Below are positions 8,687 through 15,727 of a stretch of DNA of 28,317 nt, one piece after another. The DNA lies in contig CAZNLJ010000054.1 of assembly GCA_964573725.1 (NCBI GenBank), positions 1-28,317 of the forward strand, read 5' to 3'. This stretch comes from UBA6168 sp964573725 (GTDB taxonomy: Bacteria; Bacteroidota; Bacteroidia; Chitinophagales; Saprospiraceae). The translations under genes and the position numbers were made by a program. The notes beneath the pieces were generated by a model. It was not told the DNA's origin. It saw only the letters and a list, made by a program, of their open reading frames with translations, and searched no databases. Position 1 is the first letter of the stretch. Each line of letters opens with the position of its first letter.

Positions 8687-10969
8687 TTACAGGTCGAAGC
8701 GGTCGAGGTTGGACACTTTGGCCCAGACGGCGACGAAATCGCGGACGAACTTTTCCCGGGCATCATCGGCGGCATAGACTTCCGCGAGCGCACGAAGTTC
8801 GGAATGGGATCCGAAGATCAGGTCCGCGCGGGTCGCCGTCCATTTCCGTTCGCCGGTCTTGCGGTCCCGGCCTTCAAAGATTTCCCCGTCATCGGAGGCG
8901 GCTTGCCAGACCGTGCCCATATCGAGCAGGTGGACGAAGAAGTCGTTGGAGAGCCGATGTTGCGGCTGCGCATGGAAGATACCGTGTGCGGACTGGTCGA
9001 AGTTGGCGTCCAGGGCGCGCATCCCGCCGACGAGGACCGTCATTTCCGGCGGGGTGAGGGTGAGGAGCTGGGCCTTGTCGACCAGGAGTTCCTCGGTGGA
9101 GACGGTATATTGGGTCTTCAGGTAGTTCCGGAAGCCGTCGGCCATCGGTTCCAGCAGTTGGAAGGATTCGACATCGGTCTGTTCCTGGGTGGCATCCATG
9201 CGACCGGGGCTGAAAGGCACCTCGACGGGATAGCCGGCGTTGCGGGCCGCTTGTTCCACCGCGGCTGCGCCGGCCAGCACGATGAGGTCGGCCATGGACA
9301 CCTGTTTGCGGGTGTTGTTGCGGTTGAATTCACCTTGGATCTTCTCCAGTACCGGCAGCACCTTATCCAATTCCCGGGGATTGTTGACGGCCCAGGTCCG
9401 TTGGGGGGCCAGGCGGATCCGGGCGCCGTTGGCGCCGCCCCTCCGGTCGGAACCGCGGTAAGTGGAAGCGGAAGCCCAGGCCGTGCGGACCATTTCCGGG
9501 ATGGTCAGGCCGGCGTTGAGCAGCTGTGACTTGAGGCGGCTGATATCCGCCGCATCGATCAGGTCATGGGTGCGGGCGGGGATGGGGTCTTGCCAGATCA
9601 GGTCTTCCAGGGGGGCTTCCGGGCCGATGTAGGAGGAACGCGGCCCCATGTCGCGGTGGGTCAGCTTGAACCAGGCCCGGGCGAACGCGTCGGCGAACGC
9701 GTCCGGATTTTCCATGAAGTTCCGGGAAATCCGCTCGTAGGCCGGATCGAAGCGGAGCGACAGGTCGGTGGTTAGCATGGTCGGCAGGTGTTTCACTTCC
9801 GGATCGAAGGCGTCCGGGATGGTTGCCTTGGCGTTTTTCGCCACCCATTGGTGGGCGCCGGCCGGACTCTTCGTCAGTTCCCACTCATTGTTGAAGAGTA
9901 TCTTGAAAAAGCCGTGGCCCCATTTGGTCGGGGTACCGGTCCAGGTGACTTCCAATCCGGAGGTGATGGCATCCTTGCCCTTGCCGGTACCGTAGGAGCT
10001 GGTCCAGCCCAGTCCTTGTTCCTCGATGGCGGCGGCCTCCGGTTCGGGGCCGACATGGGAGGCGGGGCCTTTGCCATGCGTCTTGCCGAAGGTATGTCCG
10101 CCGGCGACCAGCGCCACGGTTTCCTCATCGTTCATGCCCATGCGTTTGAAGGTTTCCCGGATATCGCGGGCGGCCGCCACCGGATCGGGATTGCCGTTGG
10201 GGCCTTCCGGGTTGACATAAATCAGGCCCATCTGCACGGCGGCCAGCGGGTTTTCCAGTTCCCGGTCGCCGGAATACCGGTTTTCCGCCAACCATTGGGT
10301 CTCCTTCCCCCAGTATACGTCCGACTCCGGTTCCCAGACATCCACCCGGCCGCCGGAGAATCCGAATGTTTGGAAGCCCATCGACTCCAGGGCGACGTTG
10401 CCGGTCAGGATCATCAGGTCGGCCCAGGAAATACGGCTCCCGTATTTTTGCTTGATGGGCCAAAGCAACCGCCGGGCCTTGTCGAGGTTGGCATTGTCGG
10501 GCCAACTGTTCAGGGGCGCAAACCGCTGCTGGCAGGCCCGCGAACCGCCCCGGCCGTCCCCGCTGCGGTAGGTGCCGGCGCTATGCCAGGCCATCCGGAT
10601 GAAGAAAGGTCCGTAATGGCCGAAATCGGCCGGCCACCAATCCTCGGAACGCGTCATCAAATCGCGCAGGTCTTGCTTGAGCGCCTCGTAATCCAAGGAT
10701 AAAAAAGCCTGCTTGTAGTCGAAATCCGGCCCCATCGGGTCCGATTTATCGGCATTTTGCCGCAAGACACTTAAGTCCAGGCGGTTGGGCCACCAGTCCT
10801 TGTTCGAGACACCCTTCATCACCGGGTCGCCGGACACCGACCCGGTGACTTCCGCCTCCGCCGAAGCCGTACCGTGCCCCATCGGGCATTCCCCCGCCTT
10901 GGCGGTTCCCTGTGCGTAACCTGCTCCGCTCAGCAGGAGCGCCGCCATGATCATCCATACATTTTTCAT
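8687..10969 (-). CDS. katG: Exported catalase-peroxidase
   Basis: Bifunctional haem catalase-peroxidase of 760 residues, normal length for the family plus a signal peptide. It removes hydrogen peroxide by catalase and peroxidase reactions. The distal site is Arg125, Trp128, His129 (FIRMAWHSAGTYR). Tyr251 (GLIYVNPEGPNG) and Met277 (RETFKRMGMN) complete the Met-Tyr-Trp adduct that gives catalase activity. The proximal haem ligand is His292 (GGHTFGKTHG). The second, haem-free peroxidase-like domain is complete to the C-terminus. The start at 10969 is chosen because the first 20 residues (MKNVWMIMAALLLSGAGYAQ) are a good Sec signal peptide; the frame extending to 11107 crosses the promoter. The enzyme should therefore act in the periplasm, like the known exported KatP/KatA forms. 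It is divergent from an oxyR-type gene, which probably regulates it. Confidence 0.97.
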   Translation of the reverse strand: MKNVWMIMAALLLSGAGYAQGTAKAGECPMGHGTASAEAEVTGSVSGDPVMKGVSNKDWWPNRLDLSVLRQNADKSDPMGPDFDYKQAFLSLDYEALKQDLRDLMTRSEDWWPADFGHYGPFFIRMAWHSAGTYRSGDGRGGSRACQQRFAPLNSWPDNANLDKARRLLWPIKQKYGSRISWADLMILTGNVALESMGFQTFGFSGGRVDVWEPESDVYWGKETQWLAENRYSGDRELENPLAAVQMGLIYVNPEGPNGNPDPVAAARDIRETFKRMGMNDEETVALVAGGHTFGKTHGKGPASHVGPEPEAAAIEEQGLGWTSSYGTGKGKDAITSGLEVTWTGTPTKWGHGFFKILFNNEWELTKSPAGAHQWVAKNAKATIPDAFDPEVKHLPTMLTTDLSLRFDPAYERISRNFMENPDAFADAFARAWFKLTHRDMGPRSSYIGPEAPLEDLIWQDPIPARTHDLIDAADISRLKSQLLNAGLTIPEMVRTAWASASTYRGSDRRGGANGARIRLAPQRTWAVNNPRELDKVLPVLEKIQGEFNRNNTRKQVSMADLIVLAGAAAVEQAARNAGYPVEVPFSPGRMDATQEQTDVESFQLLEPMADGFRNYLKTQYTVSTEELLVDKAQLLTLTPPEMTVLVGGMRALDANFDQSAHGIFHAQPQHRLSNDFFVHLLDMGTVWQAASDDGEIFEGRDRKTGERKWTATRADLIFGSHSELRALAEVYAADDAREKFVRDFVAVWAKVSNLDRFDL

Positions 10970-11083
10970 AAGCCTGTTTTTATTGATAAGATTCAGACCC
11001 TTGCCCGACGCGCCATCCCGTCGGAACAAAGGCGTACATGGTTTCTTTCGTGCTGTGCCATGCCGGATGCCAGCGCACGGACA

Positions 11084-11091
11084 CAAAGGTA
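11084..11091 (-). promoter_or_regulatory. Candidate katG -7 box (TACCTTTG)
   Basis: TACCTTTG on the minus strand fits the Bacteroidota TAnnTTTG consensus exactly and lies 115 bases before the katG start. No clear TTG sits at the -33 position, which suits a promoter that needs an activator such as OxyR. Confidence 0.5.
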
Positions 11092-11118
11092 GGACAACGG
11101 AACCCATATACCTTGATA

Positions 11119-11133
11119 ATAGTTTTTATACAT
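11119..11133. promoter_or_regulatory. Candidate OxyR half-site
   Basis: ATAGTTTTTATACAT matches 8 of the 10 fixed positions of the Escherichia coli OxyR half-site ATAGnTnnnAnCTAT. It lies in an AT-rich patch (11105-11156) between katG and oxyR, roughly 45-50 bases upstream of the expected katG transcription start. A weaker dyad, TTGA-N5-TCAA, follows at about 11138-11150. Confidence 0.35.
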
Positions 11134-11198
11134 GATATTGATTTTGTCAATGTAAAAGCAGACGGATTTCATCCTGTCCGCCCTTCCTGCCGATGCAG

Positions 11199-11229
11199 TT
11201 GTAAGGTTGGATGCAAGCAGTTATTTTTG
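11199..11229 (+). promoter_or_regulatory. oxyR promoter (Bacteroidota type)
   Basis: TTG at 11199-11201, a 20-base spacer and TATTTTTG at 11222-11229 match the Bacteroidota sigma-factor consensus TTG-N19/20-TAnnTTTG. The oxyR ATG follows 36 bases after the -7 box. No obvious Shine-Dalgarno is present, which is normal for the phylum. Confidence 0.65.
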
Positions 11230-11265
11230 CAGCAAAGGGTAGAAACACAAAAACGGTCCGGTAAC

Positions 11266-12201
11266 ATGAACCTGCAACAGCTAAGCTATATCGTGGCATT
11301 GGACAAGCATAAGAGTTTCAGCAAGGCGGCGGATGCCTGCCACGTCACCCAGGCGACCTTGAGCACCATGGTCAAGAAATTGGAGGAGGAGTTGGACCTG
11401 GTGCTTTTCGACCGCAAGACCAATCCGATCATCACCACCGACTGCGGGAAGGAAATCGTGGCCGAGGCGCACAAGCTGCTGATGCATCGCGACAACCTCC
11501 AGCAGTTGTCCTCCCTGCTCAAGGGAAAAATAGAAGGGGAGCTTCGCATCGGGGTCATTCCGACCATTGCGGGCAACCTGCTGCACCGGGTCGTCCCGTC
11601 CCTGACGGACCGACACCCCGGTCTGGAGCTGTACATCCGCGAAATCACGACCGCCGGCATCCTGCGGCAGTTGAAGACCGGCGAGCTGGATGCCGGAATC
11701 GTGTCGACGCCCTTGCGCCGGGCGGAAATCGTGGAGGAGGTGCTGTACTACGAGAAACTGAAAGTGTACGGCATGCCGGGGGAGCACAAGCAATACCTGG
11801 TTCCGGAGGAAATCGCCAAGGAAAAGCTCTGGCTGCTGGAGGAGGGCAATTGTATCCGGGACCAGGTGGTCCAGCTATGCGCCGTCAACCCTTCGAAGAT
11901 CCGCCGCAACCTGCATTTCCAGCCCAATTCCTTCGAAAGCCTGCTCAACTTCGTGGATGAGCTCAACGGACTGACCTTGATTCCGGAACTGTACGGCAAG
12001 GACCTGCCGGCGGAGAAGCGGGCAAAGGTCATCGATTTCAAACCCCCTTTTCCCGTCCGGGAAATCAGCCTGGTCCATTACCGGCCCTATGCGAAGCAGC
12101 GGCTGGTGCATGCGTTGTCGGAAGCCATCCGACACATCATTCCGCCGATCCTGGAAACCTACCAATTGAAGGACAGCGAGCTGTCGGTCGTCAGGCCGTA
12201 A
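11266..12201 (+). CDS. oxyR: OxyR-type LysR family peroxide sensor/regulator
   Basis: LysR-type regulator of 311 residues. Residues 1-60 form the winged helix-turn-helix (FSKAADACHVTQATLSTMVK); from about 90 on is the periplasmic-binding-like sensor domain. Cys196 and Cys205 (EEGNCIRDQVVQLC) have the same nine-residue spacing and the CxRDQ context of Cys199/Cys208 in E. coli OxyR, the pair that forms the disulfide on peroxide exposure. It should therefore be a true OxyR that activates katG across the shared 296-base promoter region. The ATG at 11266 is used because the LysR fold begins there and a promoter lies just upstream; the longer frame from 11038 reads through that promoter. The last 11 bases (12191-12201) overlap the end of the convergent acyltransferase gene. 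Confidence 0.92.
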   Translation: MNLQQLSYIVALDKHKSFSKAADACHVTQATLSTMVKKLEEELDLVLFDRKTNPIITTDCGKEIVAEAHKLLMHRDNLQQLSSLLKGKIEGELRIGVIPTIAGNLLHRVVPSLTDRHPGLELYIREITTAGILRQLKTGELDAGIVSTPLRRAEIVEEVLYYEKLKVYGMPGEHKQYLVPEEIAKEKLWLLEEGNCIRDQVVQLCAVNPSKIRRNLHFQPNSFESLLNFVDELNGLTLIPELYGKDLPAEKRAKVIDFKPPFPVREISLVHYRPYAKQRLVHALSEAIRHIIPPILETYQLKDSELSVVRP

Positions 12202-12763
12202 GCGGGGTCGGCGCGTCCTGCAGGTCCAGTCCGATCAGAAAACGGGTACCGGCGCCGGTGGTTTTCCCACCGAGCACCTGCATGCCCCATCTGCGGTAAA
12301 ACGGCAGCATGGCGGGGGTACAGGTGGCCAGGGCGTAGCGGTACCCGAGCCCGGTCACTACCCGGCGGCATATTCCGTCGACGAAGGCCCGTTTCAGCGA
12401 GCCGGTCGGTGCGGCCGGGGCGGAGGTCCGGAACAAGGTAAGCACTTCGACGGCGGGGGGAAGTTGAGGTGGCCGATCGAAACCGAAATGCCGGTACTGG
12501 CTGAACTGTGCCGGCCGGTCTTCCTGCAGGGCCATGAAACCGAGCACGGTTCCGGCGGAGCGCCAGGGAATGATGATGGTATCCTCCGGCCTTGTCCGGA
12601 GCGTGGTGGTTTCGGCGCCATCATCGACGATCCAAATCTCCCGCAGCAAATGCTGGGGCAGGTGGCGGAATGCGCGGTGGAATTCGCGTTGGAAGAGGAG
12701 GTAGGTATCCGGCGCCTGGGCGGGATGAAACCAATGTTCGGACGGTTCGGGATGTATGGACAT
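12191..12763 (-). CDS. GNAT-fold N-acyltransferase (FeeM / autoinducer-synthase-like)
   Basis: A 190-residue protein with a GNAT-type core: a central strand with Glu106 (VEVLTLFRT), a helix (KRAFVDGICRRVVTGLGY, about 124-141), a strand ALATC and the typical end LPFYRRWGMQVLG (about 153-165). This arrangement is closest to N-acyl amino acid synthases (FeeM) and related acyl-ACP-using enzymes, but the match is by eye and a general acetyltransferase is possible. It is the last gene of the panD-E2-P450-GNAT operon, starting 50 bases after the P450 stop. The start at 12763 is chosen because upstream residues in the same frame are a shadow of the P450 gene. Its stop overlaps the end of oxyR on the other strand by 11 bases. 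I infer that it transfers an acyl group to an amine, possibly beta-alanine made by PanD. Confidence 0.75.
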   Translation of the reverse strand: MSIHPEPSEHWFHPAQAPDTYLLFQREFHRAFRHLPQHLLREIWIVDDGAETTTLRTRPEDTIIIPWRSAGTVLGFMALQEDRPAQFSQYRHFGFDRPPQLPPAVEVLTLFRTSAPAAPTGSLKRAFVDGICRRVVTGLGYRYALATCTPAMLPFYRRWGMQVLGGKTTGAGTRFLIGLDLQDAPTPLTA

Positions 12764-12813
12764 GGTGACCAGCGGGAGCCGGCGGATGGCCGGCCGTTTT
12801 ATGGGAAAAGAAA

Positions 12814-14166
12814 TCAGGTGGCCCTGCGGCGAAGGACCATCGGCAGGTCTTCGCCGAATTGGATGGCTATGGCTGCGATCATACGGGAGACATAAGCTTC
12901 CCGGCATTCCGGGGAGTACTTCCCGACCATGACCGCCAGGAAGGAAAGCATCTCCAGCATGGCGAACCCGGCACCCAGGCAGGTACGCCGGCCGGCGCCG
13001 AAGGGCAGGAAAACCCCTTGTCTGCGATATTCCTTCTCGGCGTCCACAAACCGGTCGGGGTCGAACCGAAAAGGGTCCGGCCAATAGGCGGGATTGTGAT
13101 GGATACCGTAGATGGAAGTGATGACCCGTTTCCCACCCTTGACCGACACCCCACCGAATTCGCGGACATCCTGCCGAAAGTTCCTGGGAACCGCAAATGC
13201 GGCGGGGCACATCCGCAACGCTTCCAGTATGACACAGCGGGTATAGGTCAATTCCGACAAGTGGTCAAACCGGACGGACTGGTTTCCGATGACAGCCTCG
13301 TGTTCCGCCGCCATTTTTCCGGCGATGGCCGGATTTTTCGACAGCTGGAACCAGATCATGCATAATACCGCCGAGCTAGTCTTGAAACCTGCGGCCATCA
13401 GTGTCAAGACTTCATCCCGGACCTGCCGGTCGGAGAGGGGATTTCCGCTGCTTGCGTCGGTGCCGGCGACCAGCAGGTCGAGCATATCGCCGGGCCCGGC
13501 TCCGGAAGCGCGGCGTTCGCGGATGCGCTGCAGGATGGTCGCATCGAGTGCGTCCCGGTTCCGGCGGAACGTCCGGAAGGAAGGCAAAGGCAGCCAAAGG
13601 GGCAGTTGCAGGACATCGTAATACCGAAGGTTGATGAAACGAAGCAGCCGGAATAAACGCCGGATGAAACCGGGGTCCCCGGACAGGATGTCACAAGAGA
13701 ACAAGGTCCTGCTGATGGCCTGGAGCGTAAAGATGCTCATGGCCTCGCCCATCCTGATTTCCTGTCCGTCCAACGCTTTCCATTCGTCCGCCAGGGATTC
13801 CGCCAGTCGGACGAACGTTCGGACATAGCCGTCATATCGGAGGTGGGACATCCCCGGCTGCATGGTTTTCCGTTGGTGTTGCCAGTAGTCCCCCTCGGCC
13901 GTGAACAGGTTGATTCCTGCCAGGCTCTCCAGCGTCCGATAATTGGCGCCCCGATGGGTCAGGTGGGCGGAACGGACCAGGATTTCATGGGCCATGGCGG
14001 CATCGGCGGTAAAGTAGACGCTGTCCCCGAACACCGATACCTCCACCAGGGGCGGATTTTCCAGTGCGATCCTGCTGCCGAAGCGGATGGGGTCTTTCCG
14101 GATCTCCGGAATGCAACCCAGCGGCCATGTCCCCCGGATTCGGGTCGGTTTATGTTTCGTCCTCAT
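12814..14166 (-). CDS. Cytochrome P450 monooxygenase
   Basis: A full-length bacterial P450 of 450 residues without a membrane anchor. The haem-binding loop is FLPFGAGRRTCLG with ligand Cys396, the K-helix ExxR is Glu315-Arg318 (EALR), and the C-helix shows EGDYWQHQRKTMQPGM (91-106). This style resembles the fatty-acid or hydrophobic-substrate type (CYP102/CYP4-like) more than soluble terpene P450s. The I-helix is unusual: AGFKTS (259-264) puts Lys262 where most P450s have the Asp/Glu of the acid-alcohol pair used for oxygen activation. Its start overlaps the stop of the upstream E2-like acyltransferase by 17 bases, so the two are probably translationally coupled. No ferredoxin or reductase is encoded nearby. 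Likely role: hydroxylation or other oxidation of the cluster product. Confidence 0.95.
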   Translation of the reverse strand: MRTKHKPTRIRGTWPLGCIPEIRKDPIRFGSRIALENPPLVEVSVFGDSVYFTADAAMAHEILVRSAHLTHRGANYRTLESLAGINLFTAEGDYWQHQRKTMQPGMSHLRYDGYVRTFVRLAESLADEWKALDGQEIRMGEAMSIFTLQAISRTLFSCDILSGDPGFIRRLFRLLRFINLRYYDVLQLPLWLPLPSFRTFRRNRDALDATILQRIRERRASGAGPGDMLDLLVAGTDASSGNPLSDRQVRDEVLTLMAAGFKTSSAVLCMIWFQLSKNPAIAGKMAAEHEAVIGNQSVRFDHLSELTYTRCVILEALRMCPAAFAVPRNFRQDVREFGGVSVKGGKRVITSIYGIHHNPAYWPDPFRFDPDRFVDAEKEYRRQGVFLPFGAGRRTCLGAGFAMLEMLSFLAVMVGKYSPECREAYVSRMIAAIAIQFGEDLPMVLRRRAT

Positions 14167-14929
14167 AGCTGGTTGGAGATTCTATCATGCGGCAGAACTC
14201 CTCGGCATACCGCATCCCTTGTGCCCCGTCGATCAGGTCATGGTCCGCCACGAAGGTGAAACCTTTGAACAGGCGCTCCGCCAAGCCCTCGGGTGTTTGC
14301 ACGACTTTGCGACTGGTCGTATTCACCAGCAGGGTCAGGGTGCTGGTAGTGACGGGTACCGCCATGGAGAACCGTTCGGACTTGCCGGAATGCAGGGAGG
14401 TAAACCCTGCGTTCCCGAAATATTTGCCATACAGGACCGGGTCGCGTCGGATATGGCCCAGGATGAGCCGGATGAGCCAGGCGGGGTACTTCATCAGCTT
14501 GCGGCGGCGGGCCACCTCCGGGATGGCGAGGGGATCCACTTGCTGTGCCCGACGGATTTCGTCGAGCAATTCCGCATATCGCTTATTGCCGGCATCCCGG
14601 ATGAGGATGGCCATGGGAATCGGCGCCTGTCCGGGAAGGGTACGTTCCACGATGGTCATGATATCCGCCTGCCGGAACCGTACCACGCGGTTGCCGCTCC
14701 GCCGGCTGACCAACTCCGGGTGTCGCCGCAACAACCTGGCGAAACAGACAAGGCAAAAGACGGGAATGGAGAAATCTCCGGATTGCGCATTCCGTGCCCC
14801 GGCCAGCTCATACAGGGCGGTGACATCGGCCTCGATGAAGAGGTGGATGTTGTTCTTGAATCTTGCGCCCCGGATGTTTTCGGACAGGAGCTTGCGGACC
14901 GGCGGGAAGGGAAATATATCGTACATCAT
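14150..14929 (-). CDS. Stand-alone 2-oxoacid dehydrogenase E2-type acyltransferase domain (CAT fold)
   Basis: A 259-residue protein that is only the catalytic domain of the E2/chloramphenicol-acetyltransferase superfamily. Residues 228-240 carry the active-site motif ADHDLIDGAQGMR, with catalytic His230 and the Asp234-Gly235 of the HxxxDG signature. There is no lipoyl domain, no subunit-binding domain and no E1/E3 gene nearby, so it is not part of a pyruvate-type dehydrogenase complex. Enzymes of this fold, including NRPS condensation domains, move acyl groups from CoA, ACP or lipoyl thioesters to an amine or hydroxyl. It starts 10 bases after the panD stop and overlaps the P450 start by 17 bases. 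I infer an acylation or amide/ester-forming step in a small biosynthetic pathway. ATGs at 14929 and 14926 are both possible starts. Confidence 0.85.
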   Translation of the reverse strand: MMYDIFPFPPVRKLLSENIRGARFKNNIHLFIEADVTALYELAGARNAQSGDFSIPVFCLVCFARLLRRHPELVSRRSGNRVVRFRQADIMTIVERTLPGQAPIPMAILIRDAGNKRYAELLDEIRRAQQVDPLAIPEVARRRKLMKYPAWLIRLILGHIRRDPVLYGKYFGNAGFTSLHSGKSERFSMAVPVTTSTLTLLVNTTSRKVVQTPEGLAERLFKGFTFVADHDLIDGAQGMRYAEEFCRMIESPTSYEDET

Positions 14930-14939
14930 GCGGACGGAA

Positions 14940-15314
14940 TCAGCTGGCCGGCGCGGCCAGGATGAACGTGCGGTTGGCGTTCCGCGGGAAGATGACCACC
15001 GGACGGGCGTTCTTTGCGCCGGCTTCCCCCGTGATCTTGAATGCCATGATGATGATCTCGTCTCCCGGCTGGAAAAAGTGTGCGCTGGGCCCGTTCAGGC
15101 AGATGATGCCGGTGTGTTCCTCCCCGGGAAGGATGTAGGTCTCGATCCGGCTACCGTTGCGCAGGTTGGTCACCAACACTTTTTCAAAAGGGAACATACC
15201 GGTCGCCTCCAGCAGGACCCTGTCGACGGTGATGCTGCCTTCGTAATCCAGCTCGGCCTGCGTCACGACGGCGCGGTGTATTTTTGCCTTCAGTACATGG
15301 AACTGGTCTTCCAT
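14940..15314 (-). CDS. panD: Aspartate 1-decarboxylase
   Basis: Pyruvoyl-dependent enzyme of 124 residues that converts L-aspartate to beta-alanine and CO2 in the cytoplasm. Key PanD residues are all present, shifted by +2 against E. coli: Lys11, His13, Tyr24, the Gly26-Ser27 self-cleavage site (YEGS) that creates the pyruvoyl group, Arg56, Thr59-Tyr60 and Asn74 in the CLNGPSAH motif. PanD normally supplies beta-alanine for pantothenate and CoA, but no other pantothenate gene is here. Instead it heads an operon with two acyltransferases and a P450, 10 bases before the first of them. This suggests beta-alanine is a building block for a special product; a housekeeping role cannot be excluded. 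The start at 15314 gives the normal family length; the longer frame to 15482 adds unrelated residues. Confidence 0.95.
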   Translation of the reverse strand: MEDQFHVLKAKIHRAVVTQAELDYEGSITVDRVLLEATGMFPFEKVLVTNLRNGSRIETYILPGEEHTGIICLNGPSAHFFQPGDEIIIMAFKITGEAGAKNARPVVIFPRNANRTFILAAPAS

Positions 15315-15449
15315 CGGTGCTCTTTTGAGGACTGGAAAAAATAGGACCGCGGTGCGGGGAACCTTCCCTGCATGAGCCGGCGGGAATCTCCGGCGTTCCG
15401 TTCCAAATCCCGCCTGCGGCATCCGACGGCAGCACGCCGCCGATGGTTG

Positions 15450-15457
15450 CGAAAGTA
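15450..15457 (-). promoter_or_regulatory. Weak candidate -7 box for the panD operon
   Basis: TACTTTCG differs from TAnnTTTG at one position, 135 bases before panD. A similar TATTTTCG lies before the substrate-binding lipoprotein gene at 27106-27113, so the TTTCG ending may be an accepted variant here. No -33 TTG is seen. Confidence 0.3.
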
Positions 15458-15618
15458 CATACGTCCCCCGCACCCGGCTCACCGGATGCTCCCGCAGCTA
15501 TCCAGGATTAGGAATCCGGGACAACAGGCCCCGGCCGAATCGTCGGAAAAGGACGGGAAAATGACAAATTCCTGATTTCCGGAAGGCCCCGACCACCTGG
15601 CAAATTGAAAAAAAATGT

Positions 15619-15626
15619 TACTTTTG
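15619..15626 (+). promoter_or_regulatory. Promoter -7 box of the epimerase operon
   Basis: TACTTTTG fits TAnnTTTG exactly, 101 bases before the first epimerase ATG. TGG at 15598-15600 stands 18 bases upstream in place of the usual -33 TTG. The surrounding 15602-15632 is AT-rich. Confidence 0.55.
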
Positions 15627-15727
15627 TACCTTGTCAAGTCTTCTGCAATCCTTGTCGGGCAACACTTTCCTGGCTGTGCATTTCCTCTGCATACAAACGA
15701 GTAAATTACAATAACGAACCTGTTCGA

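Larger units (their letters stand above)
15315..15727. other. Divergent promoter region between the panD operon and the epimerase operon
   Basis: There is no gene in these 413 bases. It holds the plus-strand promoter listed at 15619, a weak minus-strand -7-like TACTTTCG at 15450-15457, and the motif TCCAGGATTAGGA (15501-15513), which also occurs at 27157-27169. Confidence 0.6.

Noticed and set aside
8480..9529. 349-codon plus-strand frame over the katG end
   Set aside because: Antisense shadow of katG, which has all catalytic residues.
14087..15344. Two plus-strand frames (292 and 385 codons) over panD and the E2-like gene
   Set aside because: Shadows; the minus strand carries conserved PanD and HxxxDG motifs in tightly spaced genes.
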